From Candidatus Poribacteria bacterium (GTDB taxonomy: Bacteria > Poribacteria > WGA-4E > PCPOR2b): a stretch of 64,000 nucleotides of DNA. The stretch is from contig JAJECO010000084.1 of NCBI GenBank assembly GCA_022822005.1, positions 1-64,000 of the forward strand, read 5' to 3'. Each line of letters opens with the position of its first letter. Within the stretch, counting starts at the first letter, position 1. Below the pieces are notes generated by a model, which saw only the letters and a program-made list of their open reading frames with translations, was not told the origin of the DNA and searched no databases. The position numbers and the translations under genes were made by a program. Below are positions 16,836 through 25,811 of this stretch, piece after piece.

Positions 16836-17954
16836 ATGTATGATGCCATTGTTATCGGGGCAGGCGTAATGGGCAGCGCAACAGCCTATTACCTCGCCAA
16901 GGCAGGGGCACGCACACTGGTATTGGAACAGTTCTCCCGCGGACATACCCTCGGCAGTTCCCATGGAGACAATCGCATTATCCGCCTGATCTACGAGAAG
17001 CAGTTCTATACAGAATTGATGAAGCATGCCTATACAGAATGGCGTGAAGCGGAGAAGGAATCGGGGAAGGATCTGCTGTTCACCACCGGTAGTGTGGTGA
17101 TTGGACCCGAAGGACACGAGTACCTCCACGATATGGGTGTGAGCCTCGAAGCTGCCGGCGTCGAATCCGAATGGTGGAACCAAGGACAACTATCAGATCG
17201 CTTCCCACAGTTCAGGATTGAAGATGGAATGGATGCCCTGTGGCAGAAGGACACCGGTTTCCTGTACGCTTCAGCGTGCGTCTTGACCTACCTCCAACTC
17301 GCCGAAACGCATGGAGCGGAGGTGCGGGAGGATACGCCGATAACAGAGATTAATTGGCAGGGAACGCATCCCGAAGTAATTACAAAAGGGGAACGCTTTC
17401 AAGGAAAAAAAGTGATTGTAACCGCGGGGGCGTGGACCGGACAGATCCTCAACGAACTGAATCTCCCTCTAACCGTCACCCGGCAACAGGTTGTGTACTA
17501 CCGACCAACCGATGCGAGTCTGTTTCAGCGGGGCAGATTCCCGATTTTCCTCGATGTAACGTGGGATGAAGTCTTGTATGGATTTCCCGTGTTCGGACGT
17601 GAAGGCGTGAAGATTGCGCGGCACGGTATGGGGCAGCCGGTGTCTCCCGATACATGTGACCGCACACCCGACCCTGATTACATCAAGCACCTTCGCTCTT
17701 TCCTGCGTGAGCGTATCCCCGATGCTGCCGGCGAAGCACTCTTCGCGCAGGTCTGTCTCTACACCGAAACGCCCGACGAAGATTTTATCATCGACACACA
17801 TCCGGATTGTGCGAACCTTGTCTTAGCAACCGGATTCTCCGGGCACGGTTTCAAGTTCGCCAGCCTTGTTGGACGTATGCTTTCGGAAATGGCGCTTGAG
17901 GGAACAACAGGTTTCGACATCAGTCCATTCCAGTTGGCGCGTTTTGAGCAATAG
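16836..17954 (+). CDS. Monomeric sarcosine oxidase-like FAD amine oxidase
   Basis: The 372-residue product opens with a Rossmann FAD motif 'VIGAGVMGSATAYYLAKAG' and ends with the DAO-fold 'LVLATGFSGHGFKFA'. Near the C-terminus 'VCLYTETPDEDFIID' matches the monomeric sarcosine oxidase / N-methyltryptophan oxidase signature; Cys307 aligns with the cysteine that covalently holds FAD. Such enzymes demethylate N-methyl amino acids, giving formaldehyde and peroxide. Position after the creatininase-like and PhyH genes suggests N-methyl compound catabolism, but the substrate is inferred. Confidence 0.87.
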   Translation: MYDAIVIGAGVMGSATAYYLAKAGARTLVLEQFSRGHTLGSSHGDNRIIRLIYEKQFYTELMKHAYTEWREAEKESGKDLLFTTGSVVIGPEGHEYLHDMGVSLEAAGVESEWWNQGQLSDRFPQFRIEDGMDALWQKDTGFLYASACVLTYLQLAETHGAEVREDTPITEINWQGTHPEVITKGERFQGKKVIVTAGAWTGQILNELNLPLTVTRQQVVYYRPTDASLFQRGRFPIFLDVTWDEVLYGFPVFGREGVKIARHGMGQPVSPDTCDRTPDPDYIKHLRSFLRERIPDAAGEALFAQVCLYTETPDEDFIIDTHPDCANLVLATGFSGHGFKFASLVGRMLSEMALEGTTGFDISPFQLARFEQ

Positions 17955-17992
17955 ACGACCAAGCCATTTACCCGTCAAGCTTTTCTCTCGAA

Positions 17993-18979
17993 TCAGTTCG
18001 CACTCCAGTTGGGTGTCTGAATGGTGTCAGCAATGGCAAATGCCCTTTGAAGCTCAGATTCAGTAAGCGACGGCACATTGATAGCATCCACATTTTGTTC
18101 AATCTGCTGCATCGTTTTCGCGCCTGCGATGACGCAAGAGGTGCCGGGGTGGTCAAGCGTAAAACGCAGTGCTGCTTGAACCATTGTGCGTCCGGTGTTT
18201 TCTGCGAGGAAACCGAGCGCCGGTAGTTTTTTGAAGGCGTCAATTGATCCCGGCCGATTGAAACGCTCGTAACGTATATCCTCCTTCGGAACCTCGCTGC
18301 TCTGGAAATATTTGCCCGTCAACATCCCCTTCGCCAACGGAACGCGGATGAGCGTACCGATGCTTTTCTCCTTGGCGAAATGAAGCAGCGTATCCGCATC
18401 GCGTTCAAGCAGATTGTAGCCAATTTGCAGCAGGTGAATCTCGCCCAACCCCCGCAGTTTATCAATCGCCTCCCGATCATTCGTCGAAACACCGTACCAA
18501 CGAATCTTACCCTCATCCCGTAACCTTGCCAGTGCCTCCATGACAGCCGGCATCGCCCCTTCCAGCGGAATGGCGTGAAGCTGATACATGTCGATGTAAT
18601 CTGTATTCAGTCGTTTCAGACTGCCTTCCACCGCTTCAACGATTCGCTTCTCCGCCTGCGTCGGCAGATCCGGATCGTTCGCGTCCAAGCCGCTGTTTGG
18701 GCTAACCTTGGTGGCAATAATCCATTTATCCCGTCTTCCCTGCAACGCCTGTCCGACGATCTCCTCACTGTGACCCGCACCGTAACTCTCCGCGGAATCA
18801 ATCAGATTCACGCCAAGTTCCTCCGCACGATGGATAAGCGCAATCGATTGCTGCTCGTCGGTTCCCGTCCAACCCGTCCGTGTGCCATCTGCCTGTTGTC
18901 GTACGCCAGAAATTGGAAACGCCCCTATCCCGATTTCTGAAACTTCGAGTCCTGTTTGTCCAAACGCTCGATATTTCAT
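17993..18979 (-). CDS. Aldo/keto reductase
   Basis: The 328-residue TIM-barrel protein starts 'MKYRAFGQTGLEVSEIGIGAF' and has the AKR tetrad: Asp61 and Tyr66 in 'NLIDSAESYG', Lys91 in 'IATK', His135 in 'YQLH'. It reduces carbonyl groups using NADPH; no specific substrate can be named. The start at 18979 is supported by GGAGGACTCTA just upstream; an earlier ATG at 19018 adds residues outside the fold. It converges with the sarcosine-oxidase-like gene with a 38-base gap and no clear terminator. Confidence 0.87.
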   Translation of the reverse strand: MKYRAFGQTGLEVSEIGIGAFPISGVRQQADGTRTGWTGTDEQQSIALIHRAEELGVNLIDSAESYGAGHSEEIVGQALQGRRDKWIIATKVSPNSGLDANDPDLPTQAEKRIVEAVEGSLKRLNTDYIDMYQLHAIPLEGAMPAVMEALARLRDEGKIRWYGVSTNDREAIDKLRGLGEIHLLQIGYNLLERDADTLLHFAKEKSIGTLIRVPLAKGMLTGKYFQSSEVPKEDIRYERFNRPGSIDAFKKLPALGFLAENTGRTMVQAALRFTLDHPGTSCVIAGAKTMQQIEQNVDAINVPSLTESELQRAFAIADTIQTPNWSAN

Positions 18980-19127
18980 TAGAGTCCTCCATCCAGTCAA
19001 AATTGAATTCATTGACATAAATCATTTTACTTGAAAATCCCGCCGGAGTCAAATCGTCTACGGGCTATTGATAGAAGTGTCGGAGAGCTAAACTGCGGGG
19101 CTATTTAACGGCGCATTTTGCCAAAGT

Positions 19128-19203
19128 CCCCCTGACAAGGGGGATTTAGGGGGTTAGCTGTGCATCGGGAGTGCCTAATCAATTCTAAAATCCACCATAA
19201 ATG
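19128..19203. repeat. Dispersed repeat with GGGATTTAGGGGGTT core (copy 1)
   Basis: This copy starts with a hairpin, CCCCCT-GACA-AGGGGG (19128-19143), then GGGATTTAGGGGGTT and about 45 further bases ending TTCACCATAAATG-like. A second copy at 38541-38603 aligns without gaps over 63 bases at about three quarters identity by eye; most of the differences are transitions. Neither copy encodes a protein. The spacer 18980-19842 (863 bases) holds this repeat and the tandem repeat next to it, but no gene. Confidence 0.7.
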
Positions 19204-19278
19204 TCCCTAGCTAGATTGCGTTTATTCTTGACAGATTACCACCTCATTTGTAAAAATAATGTTTATAATTCAAATCTG

Positions 19279-19597
19279 TTAGTACATTGTCAGATAAACG
19301 TTAAGTTCCTGCTCACAGTGGATTGACAAATCCACTGCATGATACGAATATGGCTTGGATATGTCTATCCAAGCCGAGCCGTGAGTGCCTCATCACAATT
19401 TACTTGACAGAGCATTAGTACACTGTCAGATAAATGCTAATGGTCCTGCTCGTTGTGGATTGACAAATCCACAACACCGCCGCAAATCGGGCTTGGATAC
19501 GGCTATCCAAGTCTCGGACTCTCCCCGATAAATCGGGACAGGCAGAACGGAACCGAGCCGTGAGTGTCTCATCACAATTTACTTGACAGAGCATTAG
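19279..19597. repeat. Two tandem copies of a hairpin-pair repeat
   Basis: Unit 1 (about 19279-19414) and unit 2 (about 19415-19597) share a head 'TTAGTACA-TGTCAGATAAA' and a tail 'GCCGTGAGTG-CTCATCACAA' through 'CTTGACAGAGCATTAG'. Each contains two hairpins: a TGGATT-GACA-AATCCA type (19316-19337 and 19452-19475) and a CTTGGATA type (19352-19375 with a TGTC loop; 19492-19511 with a CGGC loop). Unit 2 carries an extra 45 or so bases including CCCGAT-AA-ATCGGG. Outer stem bases differ between units yet stay paired. Confidence 0.85.
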
Positions 19598-19842
19598 GTT
19601 CTGTTGATATTTGACAGGGGCGCATGTAGATGCGTAGGTTAGGTTGAACGGTTAAACGTAACAACCTATCAAGAATAATAAAGGCTGCACCTTTCAGCAG
19701 TGTCCGCTTATGGGTAAATACAGTGAAACCCAACAAAACCCTGATTGACGCGCTCCTGAAATTCTATCGAATTCTTGTAAAAGTGTTAGATTTTGTTAGA
19801 TTTTGATAAATTGAACCAATCGGATAGCAAGGATAGTGGAAG

Positions 19843-21192
19843 ATGCAGGCGAACAATCAACGCATTTACCTTACCAAAACCGCTATTGTTTGCGGGATAA
19901 CTATCCTCCTGATTTTGGGGATTGGTGCCTTACGAGCGACCGCTCCGAACTTCAATGCCGATTCCACATCTTCTTCCATTATCTCTAAACTCATCAGGAA
20001 GCCACCCCCTGACCGTCCAAATCCCGCGTCCAAAAAACGAGACTACCTTAAAAAACCGGACTGGCCCCAAGACTTGCGAATCTACCGTGATTGGTGGAAA
20101 GAACGGGATGCCGCAGTGTATGTCGCTGAAATGAGGCGCGAATCGGAAAACCTTCGCTTTGGTGTTGAACTTGCCAACACCCAACTCTTGGGCAGGGAAA
20201 CAATCAGCGGTATGGCGAGACGACTCGCACAACAAGATATTCCGCTGTTAGCCGGCGTCAATGGCAGTTTTGGCCTCCGTGGAGATCGGGTCGGACGAGG
20301 CGGGGTTATCTTTAACCTCCACATCCAAGATGGGGAATTGGTCAGCATCGCGCCCCGACGCGATTGGTGGGGCTTCCCGCCGCCATCCCCTTGGGGTGAA
20401 ACCAGCTTTGGCGTAACAACGGATGGCGAATTTTTACTTGACGCCGTTGAATTAAACGGGGTTATCCACATCAACGGAGAATCCCTTGAGGTCGATTGCA
20501 TCAACCAGATTCGCGAGACTGGATGCGCCGCCGTGATCTACACACCCCGATTCGGGGAGCAGACCCTTGCACGAAGGAGTTATGAGGTTGTCCTCAAGGG
20601 ACTCAAATTGCCACTTACAGGCAGGTATCGAAGCAGTTTTAAAATTGATGCGGTCAATAGGCGGGGAAACAGCACAATCCCGTCCAACGGAGTTGTGTTG
20701 GCACTCGACTATCAATTAGCCGTAAAATGGGACGCCACATTCAGCGCAGGTGGGACGGGAACACTCGAAATTGCCCTTTCACCGGTCAAATGGCAGCAAG
20801 TATCCGATGGAATCGGGGGAAATCTCCGTCTCTTACGGAATGGAAACATCGAACCGGAACTTGTCGAATTTCACGAGTCAGGCGGCAGATCCAATTACCG
20901 TCATCGCAATGCGGCACGATGGAATCCACGGAGTGCGTTGGGGTTTAACGATGATAAACTGTTCCTTATCGCTGTGGATGGTCGCCAATACGGATATAGC
21001 ATCGGAATGACGCTTTATGAGATGGCTGATTTTTTGCGGGCACTCGGCGCAAAACACGCAATAAACTTTGATGGCGGGGGTTCATCCGCGTTATGGGGAC
21101 TCAATAGCATTGTGAATCGTCCATCGCGCGGCTACGAGCGGTCAGTTTTCAATATAGCGATGATCACGACCCAGAGGAAGGTGAAAAAATGA
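19843..21192 (+). CDS. Secreted/membrane-anchored phosphodiester glycosidase (NAGPA-domain) protein
   Basis: The 449-residue product has an N-terminal hydrophobic anchor (about residues 13-32) and a C-terminal NAGPA-type domain (PF09992-like): 'GVNGSF', 'WNPRSALGFNDDKLFLIAVDGRQ', 'GMTLYEMADFLRALGAKHAINFDGGGSSALW' and a final 'RSVFNIAMI'. Family members include the uncovering enzyme that cleaves N-acetylglucosamine-1-phosphodiesters and bacterial exopolysaccharide-linked proteins. The stop overlaps the start of the sulfatase maturase gene by four bases (ATGA), so the two are cotranslated; a joint role in processing extracellular polysaccharide is an inference. Confidence 0.8.
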   Translation: MQANNQRIYLTKTAIVCGITILLILGIGALRATAPNFNADSTSSSIISKLIRKPPPDRPNPASKKRDYLKKPDWPQDLRIYRDWWKERDAAVYVAEMRRESENLRFGVELANTQLLGRETISGMARRLAQQDIPLLAGVNGSFGLRGDRVGRGGVIFNLHIQDGELVSIAPRRDWWGFPPPSPWGETSFGVTTDGEFLLDAVELNGVIHINGESLEVDCINQIRETGCAAVIYTPRFGEQTLARRSYEVVLKGLKLPLTGRYRSSFKIDAVNRRGNSTIPSNGVVLALDYQLAVKWDATFSAGGTGTLEIALSPVKWQQVSDGIGGNLRLLRNGNIEPELVEFHESGGRSNYRHRNAARWNPRSALGFNDDKLFLIAVDGRQYGYSIGMTLYEMADFLRALGAKHAINFDGGGSSALWGLNSIVNRPSRGYERSVFNIAMITTQRKVKK

Positions 21193-22457
21193 TTGAACAA
21201 GAAGCACCGCGTGCGTTTCATGTAATGACAAAACCGATTGGGGCAATCTGTAATTTGGACTGCGAATACTGCTTCTATCTGGACAAAGAGAACCTTTATC
21301 CCGATACACGGTCATTTCGGATGACGGATGAGGTCTTGGAAAACTATGTGCGTCAATATATCGAATCGCAGCAGGTCAATGAGATAACCTTTGCTTGGCA
21401 AGGCGGCGAACCGACGCTGATGGGGGTCGACTTTTTCCGACGCGCTGTCGAGTATCAGGAGACATACCGACGGGTCGGGACACGTATCCAAAATACATTT
21501 CAGACCAATGCGACGCTCCTGAACGATGAGTGGTGCACCTTCTTCAAGCAGAACAACTTCCTAATCGGTATCAGCATTGATGGTCCCCCCGAACTACACG
21601 ATAAATACCGCTACGACAAACGGGGCAGACCCTCCTCCGATGATGTCATTCGGGGACTGCGATTCCTGCAGAAACATCAGGTAGATTACAATATACTCTG
21701 TGTCGTGAACAGCCACAACGCCGATTATCCGCTTGACGTGTACCGCTACTTCAAAGAACTTGGTGCTCAATTTATGCAGTTTATCCCCGCCGTCGAGCAC
21801 GTGGATGAGAAAGGTGTGACCGACCGCACGGTCCGTGCAGCGCAGTACGGTAAATTCCTCTGCGCTATCTTCGATGAATGGGTTGTCAACGATATTGGGA
21901 AGATCTTCGTTCAAATCTTTGATGTCGCGTTAGAGGCTTGGTTGGGATATAATCCGAGCCTGTGTATTTTCAACGAGACCTGCGGGAACGCCATGGCAAT
22001 CGAGCATAACGGCGATCTCTACTCCTGTGATCACTACGTTGATCCGGAATACTTCATCGGAAACGTTATGGACTCACCGATGGAAGCGTTGGTCGAATCG
22101 ACGTTCCAGCGGAAGTTCGGAACCGATAAACGGGACACCCTACCCCAGTATTGCTTAGATTGCGAGGTCCGTTTCGTCTGTAACGGCGGCTGTCCAAAGA
22201 ACCGTTTCATCAAGACACCGAGCGGCGAAGATGGTCTGAATTATCTCTGTGCTGGCTATAAGCAGTTCTTCAACCATATCGACCGACCGATGAAAATGAT
22301 GGCTGAAGCACTACAGGCTGGACGCCCCGCCGACAGCATTATGCCTTTGCTACGTCCCAAGCCGGTAGTAGTCACACCAAGCACACGGAAAGTCGGGCGC
22401 AATTCCCCCTGTCCTTGTGGTAGTGGCAAGAAGTATAAGCAGTGTTGCTTGAAATAG
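21189..22457 (+). CDS. Anaerobic sulfatase-maturating radical SAM enzyme (anSME) with SEC-C tail
   Basis: The 422-residue product has the radical-SAM cluster Cys21-x3-Cys25-x2-Cys28 ('CNLDCEYCFY'), 'WQGGEPTLMG', 'TNATLL', and a SPASM region with 'CGNAMAIEHNGDLYSCDHYV' and 'CLDCEVRFVCNGGCPKNR' for two auxiliary 4Fe-4S clusters. This is the anSME architecture that turns an active-site Cys or Ser of sulfatases into formylglycine. The C-terminus adds a SEC-C zinc motif ([18 protein letters not shown]). The sulfatase at 31436-32929 with a Cys-type signature is a natural client. A broken copy of the gene's last 190 bases is at 24560-24750. Confidence 0.88.
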   Translation: MIEQEAPRAFHVMTKPIGAICNLDCEYCFYLDKENLYPDTRSFRMTDEVLENYVRQYIESQQVNEITFAWQGGEPTLMGVDFFRRAVEYQETYRRVGTRIQNTFQTNATLLNDEWCTFFKQNNFLIGISIDGPPELHDKYRYDKRGRPSSDDVIRGLRFLQKHQVDYNILCVVNSHNADYPLDVYRYFKELGAQFMQFIPAVEHVDEKGVTDRTVRAAQYGKFLCAIFDEWVVNDIGKIFVQIFDVALEAWLGYNPSLCIFNETCGNAMAIEHNGDLYSCDHYVDPEYFIGNVMDSPMEALVESTFQRKFGTDKRDTLPQYCLDCEVRFVCNGGCPKNRFIKTPSGEDGLNYLCAGYKQFFNHIDRPMKMMAEALQAGRPADSIMPLLRPKPVVVTPSTRKVGRNSPCPCGSGKKYKQCCLK

Positions 22458-22586
22458 GTTAATCCGAGGATACATCCTATTAGTGCGATGAGAAGGAAAA
22501 CTACTAACACGATACGATAGATTTCGATGTACAAGAGCCCCACCTGAGAGATAAACTCGTTTGTAACACCTTATGAGGAAGCAGAT

Positions 22587-24536
22587 ATGAAAAGGAAACT
22601 TTTCGCTTTTTCGTGTATCGCGCTTCTGATTTCAATTGACGTATCCGTGCAGGCGAGGAATTTAGAAGACAAAATTGTCTTCGTTTCTGAACGCCAAGGT
22701 ACTCCCGAAGTCTTCTTAGTTGAAGGCTTAGATGGACGCCCCTTTCAACTCACCCGGAATCTGTTTGCGAGTTGGCCCGCAATTTCACCAGATGGCACTG
22801 AGGTTGTGTTTGTTGCACACGGATCGAACATTTTCAAACTGAACATCGCAACACGCCGAATCGAGCAATTGACCAACAATGCCGAACAGAATACTCGATA
22901 CGAACAGCTAGACTGGTCACCTGATGGACAAAAAATCTTGTTTATCATGGCCACCTCCGTATTAGAAGGTCCAAAAAAAGATCTGTGTGTGATGGATATT
23001 AAACGACGCCAGATTCAACATATCCTTCAACCAGATTCCCCAATGTTGATTGTTCATCCCAACTGGTCCCCCGATAGTGAGCACATCATATATTATTATC
23101 AAAGTAACCGGAGGGCAGGAATATCTATCATTAGCGACGATGGAAATAACATTGTTAATATTACACCAGACCCATTCGAACCAGTAGACCTCCTCACTTG
23201 GTCACCAAAACGCAGCCAAATTGGATACATCGAGAGCACTGTAATCACACAACCGCCCCCGCCGAATCCACTGCAAATCTACATGATGAATTTGGCAAAA
23301 GAGAGCATAACCGCTTTAACGTCCGGGGGTGCTGAGGAGAGAATCCCATTAGCGTGGCACCCAGATGGCCACAAAATCCTATTTGCTATGCTAAATCCCG
23401 TCGGTCGTCCAGGACCTGATTGGAGTGACATCTTCGTCATGGACAACAACGGCGAAAATATAATAAATTTAACACAAACACCAGAGGAAGAAGCGCATGC
23501 TAGCTGGTCCCCCGACGGAGAAAAAATTGTGTTTGACCGATTGGTAAAAAAAGGGGAAGCAATTGGAGACTTCGAATCTGCAATTTTTGTGATGGAAGCG
23601 GATGGTCAAAATCCGCAGCGATTGACTTTTGAACCCGGTCTAAACCTCGCACCCGTTTGGTCGCCAGACGGGAACAAAATTGCCTTCCTCTCATATCGAA
23701 ATGACGTATCGAGAATCCACACGATGGACATAAACGGACAGGATGTCCAGCAAATCACGCACCATGGGCGCGAACTTGATGGACCGCCAATTTGGTCCCC
23801 AGATGGCAAATGGATCGCCTTTATGTCTGGAGACGCTCAAGTTGATTGGGAACAGGTTGTTGATTGGGGACTTTATGTCACAGATCCACAAGGTCGCCAC
23901 GAAAATCTGATTACCCGTTTGAAACTCACCCATCTCTCAGGTCTGGGTTGGTTCCGCCCGGCTTGGGCCCCCGATAGTCAACACCTCATTTATGCTGTCG
24001 AAGAACAAAATTCGGCGGGTTTAATGAAGATTCGGATTGATGAGAAGGTACCAACCCCGTTAAAAACTGACGAACTTATCAATTGGTCAAGTCCTGTATG
24101 GTCGCCGGAAGGGGGCAATCTCCTTTTTAGTGCGAGGGAAGCAAGAGAACCAATAGAACCAATATACCTCGGAACAGAACATACGATGTATTTGATGAAT
24201 CTTGATACTGCGCAAAAACACGCATTCCTGTTACCAAGAACATCTGGAAAAAAGTATTGGGATTTGTCTCGATTGGTTTGGGGACCTGATGGGGCGCAAC
24301 TCATCTTATCAGGAAGAGAGAGAGATTCACTAGGGGAAGAGAGAAGAGATCCAAGAAGAGAAAGCGATCGCGAAACTTCGCTCTATCTGATCGATCTTGA
24401 CACCGAAACCGTGACGCTATGGATGGAAGATGCGAGACAGGCGGATTGGGTCAGACCCGGTTTCGTGTACGCTGTGGATGCTGCCGGAAAACGGATCACA
24501 ACGTGGGGCGAATTAAAAAAACCAGAAAAACCCTGA
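22587..24536 (+). CDS. Secreted TolB/PD40-type beta-propeller protein (large)
   Basis: The 649-residue product has a signal peptide (MKRKLFAFSCIALLISIDVS, cleavage near VQA) followed by about eleven PD40-type repeats of the form '-WSPDG-KI-F', enough for one or two propellers. PD40 propellers of the TolB kind bind proteins or glycans in the periplasm or outside the cell. The C-terminus (VDAAGKRITTWGELK) aligns with the tails of the four smaller propeller proteins encoded on the other strand downstream. It follows the maturase gene by 129 bases. Confidence 0.8.
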   Translation: MKRKLFAFSCIALLISIDVSVQARNLEDKIVFVSERQGTPEVFLVEGLDGRPFQLTRNLFASWPAISPDGTEVVFVAHGSNIFKLNIATRRIEQLTNNAEQNTRYEQLDWSPDGQKILFIMATSVLEGPKKDLCVMDIKRRQIQHILQPDSPMLIVHPNWSPDSEHIIYYYQSNRRAGISIISDDGNNIVNITPDPFEPVDLLTWSPKRSQIGYIESTVITQPPPPNPLQIYMMNLAKESITALTSGGAEERIPLAWHPDGHKILFAMLNPVGRPGPDWSDIFVMDNNGENIINLTQTPEEEAHASWSPDGEKIVFDRLVKKGEAIGDFESAIFVMEADGQNPQRLTFEPGLNLAPVWSPDGNKIAFLSYRNDVSRIHTMDINGQDVQQITHHGRELDGPPIWSPDGKWIAFMSGDAQVDWEQVVDWGLYVTDPQGRHENLITRLKLTHLSGLGWFRPAWAPDSQHLIYAVEEQNSAGLMKIRIDEKVPTPLKTDELINWSSPVWSPEGGNLLFSAREAREPIEPIYLGTEHTMYLMNLDTAQKHAFLLPRTSGKKYWDLSRLVWGPDGAQLILSGRERDSLGEERRDPRRESDRETSLYLIDLDTETVTLWMEDARQADWVRPGFVYAVDAAGKRITTWGELKKPEKP

Positions 24537-24559
24537 TCCACAGCTAACTTGCCCAGTCC

Positions 24560-24750
24560 ACGGAAATGATGGCTGCAGCACTATAGGCTGGACGCCCCGC
24601 CAACAGCATTATGCCCTTGCTGCGTCCCAAACCAGTAGCAAGCACACCAAGCACACGGAAAGTCGGTCGTAATTCGCCCTGTCCCTGCGGTAGTGGCAAG
24701 AAGTATAAGCAGTGCTGTTTGAAATAGATTAATCCAGGGAGCAGCCTATT
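24560..24750 (+). pseudogene. Decayed duplicate of the 3' end of the anSME gene
   Basis: This stretch aligns without gaps to 22290-22480 (constant offset 2270) and covers the last part of the anSME coding sequence, including the SEC-C motif codons, its stop and about 20 bases beyond. Reading in the matching frame meets a TAG at 24583-24585 where the intact gene has CAG. The body of the gene is missing. The large propeller gene lies exactly between the two copies, as if a unit of about 2.27 kb had been duplicated in tandem and the second copy then lost most of its length. Confidence 0.88.
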
Positions 24751-24813
24751 GGACAGACTGCGTACGAACGGTATTTGAGAAGTGATCTCAATGCAATCGG
24801 GGGCATCTTACAA

Positions 24814-25782
24814 CTACCGTCCAAGCCGTTTGAGCCAACCCCATACCGTCATTTGCATGCCCATCGGTGCTACAGCACGCGCAAATCTAGGGTCAAACCA
24901 CGCAGGGGCTCCTTCAGGCACATGATCATGGGTCAACCGTTGCTGGTTCCTGCCATCAGCGTCCATCACATACACCTTTGGAATTGGATCCCGAAGAGAT
25001 ATAAAGGCAATTTTTTTCCCAGTCGGCGACCACGCCGGATGCTGGTCTTCCTCAAAAAATGTGAGCCGACGGACGTTTTTACCGTTGGCGTTCATCACAT
25101 AAATACCGCCACCTGCTCTTGTGGATCTGAAGGCAATCTTTTTACCATCCGGCGACCACGCCGGATCGTTATCGCTTGCGCGATCATCGGTCAAGGGACG
25201 TATATTTCCTCCGTCGGTGTCCATCACATAGATGTCAAAATCGACTCTTTGCCGTCCCCCCGCGGCAAAGGCAATCTGTTTTCCATCCGGCGACCACGTA
25301 GGATGGAGATCACACCCATCTGGACGATTTGTGAGTCGGCGGATATTGTCACCATCGGCACCCATCACATAGATGTCACCCAATACCCCTAGTGGTCTTG
25401 AGTTGAAGGCAATCTGTCTCCCGTCCGGCGACCATGCAGGGAGGAATGTGACCGCTGGCTGCTCTGTGAGCAGACGGACATTCTCTCCATCGGCGTCCAT
25501 CACATAGATACCACCGTTTCCTCGTTTGGACCAGAAAGCAATCCGCTTGCCATCCGGTGACCACGTAGGACCCCCATCCCCGATAACTCCCTTTGTCAGC
25601 TTTTGCAGGTTCCTTCCATCGATATCCATGAGATGAATTTTCCAGTGTTCTTCATTGATTCTGCGGTTGAAAGCGATTTGCGGTTTATCGGGTGCCTGTC
25701 CCCAAACATTGCTCTGTGAGAAAGTACCGCCTAACAGAGCCGCATAGATCGAAACAACTGTTAAACAGTGCTTTCGATTCAT
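24814..25782 (-). CDS. Secreted TolB/PD40-type beta-propeller protein
   Basis: The 322-residue product has a signal peptide (MNRKHCLTVVSIYAALLGGT...) and five regular repeats '[TA]WSP[DT]G[KR][RQK]IAF' each followed by a 'IYVMDADG-N-R-LT' strand pair, forming one six-bladed TolB-like propeller. The last 16 residues (AVAPMGMQMTVWGWLK plus RLGR) match the tails of its paralogues. It heads away from the large plus-strand propeller and is first to end in a set of four tandem minus-strand paralogues, indicating local duplication. Confidence 0.82.
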   Translation of the reverse strand: MNRKHCLTVVSIYAALLGGTFSQSNVWGQAPDKPQIAFNRRINEEHWKIHLMDIDGRNLQKLTKGVIGDGGPTWSPDGKRIAFWSKRGNGGIYVMDADGENVRLLTEQPAVTFLPAWSPDGRQIAFNSRPLGVLGDIYVMGADGDNIRRLTNRPDGCDLHPTWSPDGKQIAFAAGGRQRVDFDIYVMDTDGGNIRPLTDDRASDNDPAWSPDGKKIAFRSTRAGGGIYVMNANGKNVRRLTFFEEDQHPAWSPTGKKIAFISLRDPIPKVYVMDADGRNQQRLTHDHVPEGAPAWFDPRFARAVAPMGMQMTVWGWLKRLGR

Positions 25783-25811
25783 TTTTCTACCTCCACATCA
25801 TTCACTTGGAA

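Noticed and set aside
15067-17954. Naming the trio as a proven creatinine degradation pathway
   Set aside because: Creatinase is absent and the creatininase family has other substrates; kept only as a hypothesis.
19279-19597. Possible CRISPR array
   Set aside because: There are only two units of unequal length (about 136 and 183 bases), no short regular repeats and spacers, and no cas genes nearby.
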